A stretch of 64,000 nt of DNA from Paenibacillus crassostreae (GCF_001857945.1 NZ_CP017770.1:1178001-1242000), one strand, 5' to 3'. Positions 17,555-26,699 are shown, counted from the stretch's first letter. Program-made: numbers and translations. Notes: generated from the sequence alone by a model not told the origin.

Positions 17555-18488
17555 ACGTGAAAATAATCTATATGTAGGGAAATTAGCTATGTTATTGATT
17601 CTATCCTTCTTAATGGGATGTTCCTCGACTGGTAACACCAAGGGGATTCCTTCTAGCTATAGTAGCCCTGAAATGAAAGCAAATGAGGATTCGCCAATGA
17701 AAATCTCTAAGCTTGAATCAATCACTATACCAAGTAAAGCACTTGATAAAGACATGCGTGCAACTATCTATTTACCACCTGGATATCAATCGGACCAGTC
17801 CTACCCCGTACTTTATCTTCTTTATGGTTATGGTGGAAACGAGAATTCCTGGTTCACATACCTACACATGGGAGATGCTGCGGACCGGCTAATTGAGTCG
17901 AATCTCATAGATTCGCTAATTATTGTTTCACCTGATTATGGTAACAGCTTTGGAGTAAATTCCGATCCGATGGACGCCCCCGTACCCGTAGGCGTAGATG
18001 CTGGATTCTACGAGGATTATCTCATTCATGAGTTAGTCCCTTACGTCGATCGAACCTACAGCACAATGAAGGATAAGCAAGGACGATGGATCGGAGGCAT
18101 TTCAATGGGTGGATACGCAGCATTGATGCTGGGCTTCACCTATCCCGAGATGTTCTCCAAGATCGGAGCTCACAGTGCTGCACTGTGGACTTACAATTCA
18201 ACAGATCAATTCACAGGTCAACGAGATTGGCTATATGCGAATCCGGCATTACGTGAATTACGTGATCCATTCCTGTTGTCAAGAAGTAACGAGTTGAATG
18301 AGATGACCATATTCTTGGACGCTGGTGTAGAAGATCCATTAAGTGAGAAAGACGAATTACTTTATCAACAATTACAAGAAGAAGGAATTTCTGCCCAATG
18401 GGAAACTTCCCCTGGAGGGCATGACTTCGCTTACTGGTCAAGTCGATTAGATGATTATCTACTCTTCTACGCTGAACTGAAAATGTAA
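17541..18488 (+). CDS. Secreted esterase-family lipoprotein (alpha/beta hydrolase)
   Basis: About 315 residues from ATG 17541, overlapping the previous gene by 14 bp; the frame is open further upstream but inside that gene. Lipobox SFLMGC puts the acylated Cys near residue 27. The body is an esterase D/feruloyl-esterase-type alpha/beta hydrolase (PF00756): YPVLYLLYGYGG oxyanion region, nucleophile Ser in GGISMGGYAAL, Asp in IFLDAGVEDP and His in GGHDFAYW. It would remove ester groups from an extracellular substrate such as acetylated or feruloylated glycan. A terminator follows directly. Confidence 0.88.
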   Translation: MRLNKRENNLYVGKLAMLLILSFLMGCSSTGNTKGIPSSYSSPEMKANEDSPMKISKLESITIPSKALDKDMRATIYLPPGYQSDQSYPVLYLLYGYGGNENSWFTYLHMGDAADRLIESNLIDSLIIVSPDYGNSFGVNSDPMDAPVPVGVDAGFYEDYLIHELVPYVDRTYSTMKDKQGRWIGGISMGGYAALMLGFTYPEMFSKIGAHSAALWTYNSTDQFTGQRDWLYANPALRELRDPFLLSRSNELNEMTIFLDAGVEDPLSEKDELLYQQLQEEGISAQWETSPGGHDFAYWSSRLDDYLLFYAELKM

Positions 18489-18500
18489 GTGGGTAATTCT

Positions 18501-18537
18501 ATAGCCTGCCATTAGAAGACCCTAAATGGCAGGCTAT
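18501..18537 (+). terminator. Terminator after the esterase gene
   Basis: A 13-bp perfect stem (arm ATAGCCTGCCATT) with an 11-nt loop, then TGTTCTT. It also lies 37 bp beyond the end of the convergent xylH gene and may serve both strands. Confidence 0.8.
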
Positions 18538-18573
18538 TGTTCTTCATCACATAATAAAACAGAAAAAGAAATC

Positions 18574-19770
18574 TTATTTTACTCCCTTACGGCGGTTAGA
18601 GATATCAAGCCAAACAGCAAAAACGAGAATCGAGCCCTTAACCACGTACTGCCAGAATGATTCCATTCCCATCAGTGACATCCCGTTATCGAGAGTGGTC
18701 ATAACCAATGCACCTATAATGGCACCTATAATTGTCCCAGCACCACCCATCAATGATGTTCCACCGATGACGCAAGCAGCAATCGCATCCATTTCCGCCA
18801 TGTTGCCGGCAGTGATTGTCGCAGATGCTAGGCGGGAGGTCAGGACGATTGCCGCAATAGAAGCGAGTAGTCCATTGAACACAAAAATCAACATTGTCTT
18901 CCGTTTAATATGAATACCTGAAAGACGGGCAGCTTCAATATTGCCGCCAATGGCATAAATATGACGCCCAAACGTGGTCTTCGTCGAAATAATGTAAAAA
19001 ATGATCGCCAATACAATAACGAAAATAATTGGAAACGGAATCCCTTTGTAATTATTCATAACGACTACAAACGACACAACTAGTAATGCGAGGACAGAGA
19101 CCTTTATAATATCTACTCCGAGTGGTGCGATCTCGAAGCCGTATTTTTGCCGGGAACGCCGTTTAGTATAAGCAGTCCATAGCATAATCCCCACTGCCAG
19201 TAAACCAATAATGATACCAAATCCTTTAGCGAAATAAGCGTTCCCCAGCAATGCAATCACCGGATCAGATACTGGAATCGTTTTGGACTGGGTAACACCC
19301 ATTAATACGCCGCGGAACACCATCATGCCACCCAACGTAACGATGAAGGCAGGAATCATTTTGTAGGCAACAAGCCATCCCTGAAGCAGACCAAGCACAG
19401 CCCCGGCAACCAGTGTCCCAAGAATAACAATAATCGCCGGCAGTTCCAGCCAATTACTCAATATAGCGGCAATTCCACCCGTTAACCCTACGATAGAACC
19501 TACAGAAAGATCAATATGCGCCGCCACAATGACGAGTACCATCCCTATAGCCAGTATGGAGGTCACAGACATTTGTGTGAATAAATTAGATAAATTTCGT
19601 GAAGTTAAAAAGGTAGGATTTAAAATCCCAAACAGTACCCATAGTAACACCAACGCTCCTACCATGGTATATGCACGCACGTCCATTTCGCCAAACAAGC
19701 TGCTCCAGAGCGATTTTCGGGTCACAGGGATATCTACTCTATCTTGAAGTTCCTTTTGAAGCTGCATCAT
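18574..19770 (-). CDS. xylH: Xylose-type ABC transporter permease
   Basis: 398 residues with about ten membrane segments; the conserved core IVAAHIDLSVGSIVGLTGGI and CVIGGTSLMGGAGTIIGAII identify the ribose/xylose-type permease family, and length and neighbours point to XylH. It forms the membrane channel with XylG as ATPase and XylF as binding protein. Its ATG shares one base with the xylG stop (TAATG), so the two are translationally coupled. Ribosome site GGGAGGGAA. Last gene of the xyl transport operon. Confidence 0.9.
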   Translation of the reverse strand: MMQLQKELQDRVDIPVTRKSLWSSLFGEMDVRAYTMVGALVLLWVLFGILNPTFLTSRNLSNLFTQMSVTSILAIGMVLVIVAAHIDLSVGSIVGLTGGIAAILSNWLELPAIIVILGTLVAGAVLGLLQGWLVAYKMIPAFIVTLGGMMVFRGVLMGVTQSKTIPVSDPVIALLGNAYFAKGFGIIIGLLAVGIMLWTAYTKRRSRQKYGFEIAPLGVDIIKVSVLALLVVSFVVVMNNYKGIPFPIIFVIVLAIIFYIISTKTTFGRHIYAIGGNIEAARLSGIHIKRKTMLIFVFNGLLASIAAIVLTSRLASATITAGNMAEMDAIAACVIGGTSLMGGAGTIIGAIIGALVMTTLDNGMSLMGMESFWQYVVKGSILVFAVWLDISNRRKGVK

Positions 19771-21281
19771 TATTTCCCTCCCGTAGCGGCTAACATTATA
19801 TTTTCTTGGGTGGCCTCATGCCATGGAAATTCTTTAACGAATTCTCCTTCGCACATCACCATAATCCTGTCACTCATACCCAGCACCTCAGGCAACTCCG
19901 ATGAAATCATAATAATGGCTACACCTTGATCTACCAGCTGGTTCATTAAATTATATATTTCGTATTTCGCTCCAACATCGATCCCTCGGGTAGGTTCGTC
20001 CATAATCAGGATTTTCGGATCAGACATTAGCCATTTTCCAATAACAACCTTCTGCTGATTCCCTCCCGAAAGTGTTCCTACCAACGTTTCCAGCGAAGCT
20101 GTTTTCGTCTTTAGATCCTGCACATACTTGCGTCCCCATTTAATCTCTTCATTCTCATTAATAAAACCTAGCTTTGATACCTTCCTCATCGTGGGCATCG
20201 TAGTATTTTGTTTCAGATCCATGCCCATCACTAATCCTTGGCGTTTGCGATCTTCAGTCACTAGAGCAATTCCTGCCTTAATAGCTTCAGCAACGGATTT
20301 AATCTTCACCGTTTTCCCTTCGATTTGTACTTCTCCCTCAGCCCTGCCCTCATAAGCACCGAAAAGACTAGTAACAAGCTCCGTACGTCCCGCACCCATG
20401 AGTCCAGCTATTCCTAGAATCTCACCTTTACGTAGTGTGAAATGTATATCCCTAAGCACTTTCTGATTTCGCTTTTCAGGATGCCACACGTTATATTGGC
20501 TAACCTCAAGCATAATTTCTCCCGGTGTATGGTTTACTCGCGGATATCGCTCCGTCAGTTCTCTGCCAACCATTAAGGATACAACCTTATCGTCATCCGT
20601 TTCCTTCCGATCAAGAGTCGCTATCGTACGTCCATCGCGTAGTACCGTGATGGAGTCTGCAAGAGCAAAAACCTCAGGCATCTTATGCGAAATGTATACA
20701 CAGGAAACACCTTCACTGCGCAACTGATTCAATATCCCCATGAGGATGGAGACTTCACTTTCCGTTAAAGCAGCTGTTGGCTCATCTAGAATCAGAATTT
20801 TTGTATGCTTGGAAAGTGCTTTTGCGATTTCAACCAGTTGCTGCTGGCCAATCCCAAGATGACCAATTTTGACGTTTGGGGATATATTCAGTCCCACCTT
20901 TTTCAACCAAACAGAGGCATTATGATACAATTCATCCCACTGAATAACTCCGCGCCTACATGGCTCAGCTCCCAGAAAAATATTCTCACCTACCGTCATC
21001 TCTTTGACGAGCGCGAGTTCCTGATGAATGATAGCAATTCCGGCTTGTTCAGCGTCCGTTATTTGATGGAAATGCCTGCTCTGACCACCAATGATAATCT
21101 CACCGCTATAGGTACCGCTCGGATAGAGTCCGCTAAGTACCTTCATCAGCGTTGATTTCCCAGCACCATTCTCACCGCAAAGGGCATGTATTTCTCCCTG
21201 CCTAACCTTAAAGTTCACATGATCTAGCGCCTTAACACCGGGAAACTCTTTACTGATGTCTGCCATTTCCAATACATACAT
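19770..21281 (-). CDS. xylG: Xylose-type ABC transporter ATP-binding protein (double ATPase)
   Basis: 503 residues with two fused nucleotide-binding domains, as in XylG/RbsA/MglA. Domain 1 has Walker A GENGAGKST (about residue 36) and Walker B ILILDEPTAALTE; domain 2 has a degenerate P-loop GLMGAGRTEL near residue 295, as expected for the family, plus signature LSGGNQQKV and Walker B ILIMDEPTRGIDVG. It energises import through XylH. It is placed 75 bp after xylF with an intervening hairpin. Confidence 0.92.
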   Translation of the reverse strand: MYVLEMADISKEFPGVKALDHVNFKVRQGEIHALCGENGAGKSTLMKVLSGLYPSGTYSGEIIIGGQSRHFHQITDAEQAGIAIIHQELALVKEMTVGENIFLGAEPCRRGVIQWDELYHNASVWLKKVGLNISPNVKIGHLGIGQQQLVEIAKALSKHTKILILDEPTAALTESEVSILMGILNQLRSEGVSCVYISHKMPEVFALADSITVLRDGRTIATLDRKETDDDKVVSLMVGRELTERYPRVNHTPGEIMLEVSQYNVWHPEKRNQKVLRDIHFTLRKGEILGIAGLMGAGRTELVTSLFGAYEGRAEGEVQIEGKTVKIKSVAEAIKAGIALVTEDRKRQGLVMGMDLKQNTTMPTMRKVSKLGFINENEEIKWGRKYVQDLKTKTASLETLVGTLSGGNQQKVVIGKWLMSDPKILIMDEPTRGIDVGAKYEIYNLMNQLVDQGVAIIMISSELPEVLGMSDRIMVMCEGEFVKEFPWHEATQENIMLAATGGK

Positions 21282-21318
21282 TATTCAAGCACCCTTTCTG
21301 ACCATGAATCAGCAGAGA

Positions 21319-21338
21319 GCGGAACCTTATGGTCCCGC
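21319..21338 (-). repeat. Hairpin between xylF and xylG
   Basis: GCGGAACC-TTAT-GGTCCCGC, seven of eight bases paired, in the xylF-xylG gap. There is no T-run, so it is more likely an mRNA processing or stabilising hairpin that raises the binding-protein to transporter ratio than a terminator. Confidence 0.4.
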
Positions 21339-21356
21339 ACCCGCCATTCTACTAGG

Positions 21357-22439
21357 TTATTGTTTAGGCCATTGGTCCTTAGGAACGTTCTTGTACACTT
21401 CCTCAAGTTTGTGGAAGCCATCTTTGATCAGAACGTCCAAATTGTCCTTGTTAACCGCAAGGGGATCGAGCAGTATGGAAGGGACATCAATCTTCCCGTT
21501 ATTTACAGTTTTTTCAGTAGTGATCTCTTCGCCCTTGGCAGCAGCCATAGCCATCTCTGCAGCTTTTGTAGCAATCGCATTAATCGGCTTATACACGGTC
21601 ATCAACTGTGTTCCTTCTGCAATACGTTGCACAGCAGCTAAATCCGCATCCTGTCCGGACACTGGAATTTTACCAGCCATTCCTTGAGCAGTTAATGCCT
21701 GAATCGAACCTCCAGCAGTACCATCGTTAGCTGCAACCACGCCTTGCACGTCATTGTTATTCGCAGTTAAGGCATTTTCCATATTCTTAAGGGCCTCTTC
21801 TGGCTTCCAATCCTTGGAGAATTGATCATACACAATCTTGATATCACCTTTCTCTTCAAGTGGCTTCAAAATATTCATTGCGCCTTCCTTGAACATATGA
21901 GCATTATTGTCCGTATCCGCTCCGCCAATATAAACGATGTTGCCTTTCGGAGCCTGTTCGATAACAGCTGTCGCCTGAAATTCTCCTACACGTACATTAT
22001 CAAAAGAGATATAGTAGTCCACATCTGCATTGTTAATCAGTCGATCATAAGCAATAACCTTGATGCCTTCCTTATGTGCTTTCTCTACAATCGGTGCGGT
22101 TGCTTCAGCATTGTGCGCAATAACTACGAGTACGTCTACTCCCTGAGAGATTAATTGCTCTGCTTGACTCATCTGCGTAGCATCATCTCCGTTAGCCGCA
22201 AGAACCTTCACTTCGCCTCCAAGCTCTTCTACTTTAGCAGTGAAAATATCGCGATCCTTTTGCCAACGTTCCTCTTTCAAAGTGTCCATAGACATTCCAA
22301 TAACAATTTTATCTCCGTCTTTCGCGGCTGTTTTTTCCTTATTTTGATTATCCCCATTGGAGACCAATCCACAGCCTGCAAGTGATGATGCCAATAATAG
22401 AGCTACCCCTAAACGAATTACTTTGCCGTATTTTCTCAC
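21357..22439 (-). CDS. xylF: Xylose-binding lipoprotein of ABC importer
   Basis: About 360 residues from GTG 22439, which puts a normal lipoprotein signal first (MRKYGKVIRLGVALLLASSLAGCG); the frame opens at another GTG, 22460, with less good spacing to AAAGGGG. Periplasmic-binding fold: IGMSMDTLKEERWQKDRDIF at the start, VVIAHNAEATAPIVEKAHKE, GIKVIAYDRLINNADVDYYI and DAVQGVVAANDG-type segments match XylF rather than RbsB. It captures xylose or a related pentose. It is preceded by a 20-codon ORF and an operator-like palindrome. Confidence 0.9.
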   Translation of the reverse strand: MRKYGKVIRLGVALLLASSLAGCGLVSNGDNQNKEKTAAKDGDKIVIGMSMDTLKEERWQKDRDIFTAKVEELGGEVKVLAANGDDATQMSQAEQLISQGVDVLVVIAHNAEATAPIVEKAHKEGIKVIAYDRLINNADVDYYISFDNVRVGEFQATAVIEQAPKGNIVYIGGADTDNNAHMFKEGAMNILKPLEEKGDIKIVYDQFSKDWKPEEALKNMENALTANNNDVQGVVAANDGTAGGSIQALTAQGMAGKIPVSGQDADLAAVQRIAEGTQLMTVYKPINAIATKAAEMAMAAAKGEEITTEKTVNNGKIDVPSILLDPLAVNKDNLDVLIKDGFHKLEEVYKNVPKDQWPKQ

Positions 22440-22472
22440 TCTTTCATCGCCCCTTTTCACCAGTTAAAATAA

Positions 22473-22488
22473 TTGGTTGCGCTTACAA
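22473..22488. promoter_or_regulatory. Operator-like palindrome upstream of xylF
   Basis: TTGGTTGCGCTTACAA is an imperfect palindrome centred on GCGC with TTG/CAA ends, resembling LacI-family or cre operators (two deviations from cre). It lies between the small leader ORF and xylF, so a bound protein would act as a roadblock rather than cover the promoter. Confidence 0.35.
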
Positions 22489-22495
22489 ATAAAGC

Positions 22496-22558
22496 TTAGC
22501 ATGGGACGCAATGCTGTGGCGTGTTCATTGCCAGCACTTCTTTACTCTCTATCTGCAT
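22496..22558 (-). CDS. Small leader ORF upstream of xylF (20 codons)
   Basis: ATG 22558 sits nine bases after a perfect AGGAGGT and opens a 20-codon frame ending ...NTPQHCVPC, so with a CxxC at the very C-terminus. An ATG directly followed by TAA also occurs at 22563-22558 but is only four bases from the ribosome site. The ORF ends 56 bp before xylF. It could be a translated leader peptide that sets xylF expression, or a small secreted or redox peptide; nothing shows which. The strength of the ribosome site is the reason to report it. Confidence 0.5.
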   Translation of the reverse strand: MQIESKEVLAMNTPQHCVPC

Positions 22559-22577
22559 TACATTGCTACCTCCTGTA

Positions 22578-22618
22578 ATGAAACCCAATTGTGAGTCTTT
22601 CACAGGACAATTGGGTTA
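22578..22618 (-). repeat. Hairpin upstream of the xylF leader ORF
   Basis: AACCCAATTGT and ACAATTGGGTT form an 11-bp perfect stem with a 14-nt loop between the yesN terminator and the leader ORF. No T-run on either side. It could be an operator for the XylF promoter or part of the leader RNA. Confidence 0.4.
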
Positions 22619-22628
22619 TACAACACAA

Positions 22629-22658
22629 AAAAGTCCTTGTAGGTTAACAAGGACTTTT
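22629..22658 (-). terminator. Terminator of the response-regulator gene, with the stop codon in the loop
   Basis: AAAAGTCCTTGT pairs with ACAAGGACTTTT, loop AGGTTA; on the minus strand TTTTTTGTG follows. The last codons of the response regulator form the left arm and its TAA lies in the loop, so regulatory and transport genes are separate transcripts. Confidence 0.85.
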
Positions 22659-24224
22659 CTTCACTAATTGCTGCCGGTATTCACTTGGCGTAATTCCTGT
22701 TGCTTTCTTGAAAACTCTGCTGAAATAATTAGGATCCTTATAACCTACCTCGTAACAAATTTCTTTTAGACTGAGACGTTCTCCCACAATCAATAACTTT
22801 GCCTCCTTAATACGAAGCCGGGTAACAAAGTCAATAAAATTCTCTCCTACATGCTGCTTGAATAATTTACTGAAATAATGTGGGCTAAGATTCACATATT
22901 CTGCACTTTGCTCCAAAGAGATGTCTTCTTTATACTTTTGATCAATATAGAGAAGAGCCCTCTGGAGCACAAGAGACCGACTCTGCTCCCTCTCTTCCCT
23001 CAGACCGTCGATGAAGGAATCGATCCACAATAATGCACTTTTCCGAAGAGCATCTCTATCCTCTACTACACTCAGAGATGTAATCAGATCGGCCCCATCA
23101 CCTGATTGAATCCCACGACACAGGAACAAAAGAAGCCCTATTACTTCTCCGCGCAAGGTAGAAAATGAACTGGCCACTGTTCCTTCCAAAATCGCAAATA
23201 GAGAGTCAAATCGCTCCGCACTCTCCTGTTTGTTGTGCCGCAACAGAGCATCCAGTAGCTTCTTCTCATCATCCAATGAGATCATCGTTTGCCCTGAACT
23301 CTGGGTCATATCATCATAATGCCGTACATTTAGCAGCTCGTTATCCTCTGCGCACACACGAACTGCTTCCCGGTAGGATCGACTCATTCCGTCCCAGCCC
23401 TCTCGAACCGATCCAATCCCTACCGAAAGGGACAACTGGAATCTCCCCTCTATAAAGCACCTAATACGTTCACCCCAGTCTAAGGAATTAACACGCTGGG
23501 AATAACCTGGTCTGCCAGGAGGAAGAGGGTTAAATAATGCCATCTGATGTCCAACCAAAGGCCCGGTGATAGTGGAAAGATTGGGCTTCGTGAAATGCTT
23601 AACAGCTTCATAAATTTCCCGCTTGAGCAGTTGAAAATCCTCCCACTCCTTTTTAGATTGCCTAGAAAAAGATAACACCATTGCATAACCCTTAACCCAC
23701 TGTAAATTTAGCAGACTAGCCAACTGTTCGAGCTCCACCTCCTGCACCGACTCCAGCATAAGTATGAGTGTGAGTTCGTTCTCGGCTAGCGGGATCAGCT
23801 GCGATAATTTCTCCTGAAGCTCTAGTTGCTCATTTCGGAGGCGGTTCTCTTCTTCCTTCTCGGAAATCAGCAGCTGTAATACTTGAAGCACTTCCTCTCG
23901 CCTGGCTGGTTTAAGTAGGTAGTCCCGGACTCCAAGAGCCAGCCCCTCCTTCGCGTAAGAAAAATAATCGTGAGCCGTTATCATTACAATTTTGGTTGAA
24001 GGAACAATTGTTGAAATTTGACGTACAGCCTCAAGTCCTTGAATGCCAGGCATCTTAATATCCATAAAGATAAAATCAGGTCGTTCCTCTTCCGCAATCT
24101 GAATGGCCTTCCTTCCATTTTCCGCATGAAGAAAGTGGAAGGTATCAGGCAAAATATGCCTAATCATCAACTCCAGACCTTCCCGCTCCAGCGCTTCATC
24201 ATCTGCAATAAGTAAGTTGAACAT
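22644..24224 (-). CDS. yesN: Response regulator with AraC-type output domain (YesN-like)
   Basis: 526 residues. Receiver domain: acidic pair D8-D9, phosphorylation site D55 in FIFMDIKMPG, and Lys in DYLLKPARREE. A roughly 270-residue middle region follows, then an AraC helix-turn-helix at the C-terminus (DISLEQSAEYVNLSPHYFSK and LSLKEICYEVGYKDPNYFSR, then KKATGITPSEYRQQ). It lies 16 bp downstream of its kinase gene. By analogy with the XylFII-LytS-YesN system of Clostridium beijerinckii it should activate xylFGH just downstream in response to xylose. Confidence 0.93.
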   Translation of the reverse strand: MFNLLIADDEALEREGLELMIRHILPDTFHFLHAENGRKAIQIAEEERPDFIFMDIKMPGIQGLEAVRQISTIVPSTKIVMITAHDYFSYAKEGLALGVRDYLLKPARREEVLQVLQLLISEKEEENRLRNEQLELQEKLSQLIPLAENELTLILMLESVQEVELEQLASLLNLQWVKGYAMVLSFSRQSKKEWEDFQLLKREIYEAVKHFTKPNLSTITGPLVGHQMALFNPLPPGRPGYSQRVNSLDWGERIRCFIEGRFQLSLSVGIGSVREGWDGMSRSYREAVRVCAEDNELLNVRHYDDMTQSSGQTMISLDDEKKLLDALLRHNKQESAERFDSLFAILEGTVASSFSTLRGEVIGLLLFLCRGIQSGDGADLITSLSVVEDRDALRKSALLWIDSFIDGLREEREQSRSLVLQRALLYIDQKYKEDISLEQSAEYVNLSPHYFSKLFKQHVGENFIDFVTRLRIKEAKLLIVGERLSLKEICYEVGYKDPNYFSRVFKKATGITPSEYRQQLVKKSPC

Positions 24225-24240
24225 GAGTCATCGTCCTTTC

Positions 24241-25686
24241 TTATCCATGTAATGTGCTAACCCCGCGATAGGGAATCTTGAACAAGACAGCTGTCCCTTC
24301 ACCTTCAACGCTATCGATTTCGATACTCTGCTCTCCGTTGAAAAATAAATGCAGTCTTTTGAATACATTTTGTGTCCCCAGACCAGTCGATTGGCCCTTC
24401 CTACCAAAACTAGTAGTATCCTCTCGGAAAGATTTGAGCAGCAGCATAACGGTATCCCTGCTCATCCCCACACCGTTATCTCGAATCTCAATACCCACAC
24501 CTTCATTCACATATCCAATTGTGAGTTTTAGCTCTGCGCCTTCCTCCATCTGCTCTATACCATGTACAAATGCATTTTCCAGTATAGGCTGCAGTGTCAG
24601 ACATGGAACCATTACATCCAGTGCTCTCTCATCAATTTCCATTACAAAAGAAATCCGGTCACGAAACCGCGCCCTCTGAATGTTGATATATTCTGTCACA
24701 TGTTCGACCTCTTCACGCAGCGGCACCGCCTGATCCAGCTTTTGCAGGTTATACCTCAATAGACGAGATACAGATACTGTAAGATCACTTGTCTTCGTCG
24801 CTCCCTCAATATAAGCCAACTTGGCAATAGAATTAAGGGTATTAAAGAGAAAGTGCGGATTAATTTGGCTTTGCAGCATTTTCAGTTCAAGCTCTTTGAC
24901 AAGACGGTCCTTCTCCAGACTTTTGATGTTATCAGCCATCAAACTTTGAATATTATCGATCATGCCATTAAAAGTTCGGCACAAGATACTGATCTCATCA
25001 TTGTTAATACTTTCTGGTGCCTTTGTGTCCATCCGACCCTTCGATATTTGCTTGGCAGTTGCCACCAGTCGTCGGATCGGTCCCGTTATACTACTCGACA
25101 ACCATACTGCTAGAATAATGCTAAGAACTGCAACAGTAATGACCAGTTGAGCCCCTAGCTTATTCAATTTGTCTGTGGTGGACATAATCTCCTGATAAAT
25201 CGGCTTGTACTGATCAAGCTCAATGTCAACCAATTCCTGAGCTTCCTCACGTATAAAGCGCTCAGTTTTCTCCGCTTCAATATATGCCCCTGCCATGGTA
25301 TTAGAATCTTGGTCATCGATCTTACCAATCATAGTCTCAACTTGCTCTAGAAACGTATCAATAATATTACGGTAATTCACAAGTGGCAGGTCACTTCCGC
25401 CAATCGTTTCCAATACATCGAGCTCTTGCCGCAGCTGCTGAACACCACTCAAATGTTTCTCCACCTCAGGGGAGCTATCCTCATCAACCTGCATAATAAA
25501 CCGGTTCATCGACCGCATAATCTCCCCAACCTCATAAGACACTTCCTTGTATAGTAATATACGATTCATCATTAAATGATAGCTTTCCTGCACATTCTTA
25601 CCGCTTTGGAACAAGAAAAAGGAAACCGTGCTCATCAAAAGAACCAGTAGCGGAATACAAATCAACAGCTTTTTGCGAATACTCAC
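24241..25686 (-). CDS. lytS: Sensor histidine kinase (LytS/YesM type)
   Basis: 481 residues from GTG 25686. Transmembrane segment about 8-27, an extracellular helical region of about 150 residues (four-helix-bundle look: EVGEIMRSMNRFIMQVDEDS), second transmembrane segment near 185-205, HAMP domain (SSITGPIRRLVATAKQISKG), then the His_kinase domain with phospho-acceptor His in QINPHFLFNTLNS and an HATPase with PILENAFVHG, DNGVGM and GTQNV. It shares a GTGA overlap with the preceding binding-protein gene, so kinase and sensor protein are translationally coupled and should form one membrane sensor complex. Confidence 0.93.
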   Translation of the reverse strand: MSIRKKLLICIPLLVLLMSTVSFFLFQSGKNVQESYHLMMNRILLYKEVSYEVGEIMRSMNRFIMQVDEDSSPEVEKHLSGVQQLRQELDVLETIGGSDLPLVNYRNIIDTFLEQVETMIGKIDDQDSNTMAGAYIEAEKTERFIREEAQELVDIELDQYKPIYQEIMSTTDKLNKLGAQLVITVAVLSIILAVWLSSSITGPIRRLVATAKQISKGRMDTKAPESINNDEISILCRTFNGMIDNIQSLMADNIKSLEKDRLVKELELKMLQSQINPHFLFNTLNSIAKLAYIEGATKTSDLTVSVSRLLRYNLQKLDQAVPLREEVEHVTEYINIQRARFRDRISFVMEIDERALDVMVPCLTLQPILENAFVHGIEQMEEGAELKLTIGYVNEGVGIEIRDNGVGMSRDTVMLLLKSFREDTTSFGRKGQSTGLGTQNVFKRLHLFFNGEQSIEIDSVEGEGTAVLFKIPYRGVSTLHG

Positions 25687-26666
25687 AGGCCACCGCCCTT
25701 CTGAGCATTATGCTTATCCAGCACCATAACCTCTGTATAATATTCAGATCGTAAGTCTTTTCCTTGAAAATGCTCATGAAGTAGTCTGACTGCTGTGTCA
25801 CCCATTAAAAATGGCTGCTGTGCTACAGTCGCCTTAATCTCACCCCTTAGAATGGCGGTCAGCGTCTCTTCCTGATTATCAAAACCAATGATCGTAGGAA
25901 AATCCCGTTCCAAACTCTTCGTAGCCTGAAGAACACCGAGAGCATCTGTTGCACTAGTACCCACCATAATATTAATGTCTGGGTGCATCCGCATCATTTC
26001 CGCTGCTTGTTGAATCGCTTCCATATGTGAAATGTTGGAGCTGCGAACATCCACAATTGTCAGATCTTCATATTGCTCCACGATGTTTTTTAACCCTTGT
26101 AGCCGTTGCAGCTGATTCTCAGCAAGCTCACTCCCTATAATGACACCTATTTTTCCAGATCCACCTGTAGTCTCTACAACAAGACGTCCCAAGCTTTCGC
26201 CTGCCGCCTCATTATCCGTACCTACGTAAGCCAGCCTTCTGCTAGCCGGAGCATCCGTATCGATGGTCACAACAGGAATTCCACGTTGCACAGCTTTATC
26301 AATGACTGGGGTAAACCTCTCACCATTTAACCCTTGGACGATAATCGCATCTACTCGGGCAGCAATCGCTTTTTCCAGTAAATTAATCTGCTCATCCATG
26401 TTGTTGCGGACCGGACCGGTAAATTCAATATCAATCCCATATCTTTCCGCTGCCTTCTCTGCACCCTTCTCAACCATTTCCCAGTAAGGATGATAACGTT
26501 CCTGCTCAATCAGAACGATATGATAACGGTGTCCCAGATTTCCGGGGTGACCATGTAATTCCTGAACGATACTACCCATCTTACCGGATTGATGTGCAAA
26601 TCCAATAAATTCATACGCTAGAAATAAAAATAATACAACCACACACGACATCCATTTTTTATCCAC
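25683..26666 (-). CDS. Sugar-binding sensor protein partnering the kinase (XylFII-like)
   Basis: 327 residues from GTG 26666 (ribosome site GAGGTGG six bases before). The N-terminus is a single hydrophobic segment (WMSCVVVLFLFLAYEFIGFA) without a lipobox, so it is probably membrane-anchored. The rest is a periplasmic-binding fold: IVLIEQERYHPYWEMVEKGA, VDAIIVQGLNGERFTPVIDK, VVTIDTDAPASRRLAYVGTD, TIIGFDNQEETLTAILRGEI. It is coupled to a histidine kinase rather than to permeases, which is how XylFII works in Clostridium beijerinckii: it binds xylose and switches the LytS kinase. First gene of the sensor operon. Confidence 0.87.
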   Translation of the reverse strand: MDKKWMSCVVVLFLFLAYEFIGFAHQSGKMGSIVQELHGHPGNLGHRYHIVLIEQERYHPYWEMVEKGAEKAAERYGIDIEFTGPVRNNMDEQINLLEKAIAARVDAIIVQGLNGERFTPVIDKAVQRGIPVVTIDTDAPASRRLAYVGTDNEAAGESLGRLVVETTGGSGKIGVIIGSELAENQLQRLQGLKNIVEQYEDLTIVDVRSSNISHMEAIQQAAEMMRMHPDINIMVGTSATDALGVLQATKSLERDFPTIIGFDNQEETLTAILRGEIKATVAQQPFLMGDTAVRLLHEHFQGKDLRSEYYTEVMVLDKHNAQKGGGL

Positions 26667-26699
26667 AATCATCCACCTCATTCATATCCTAACTGTCAA

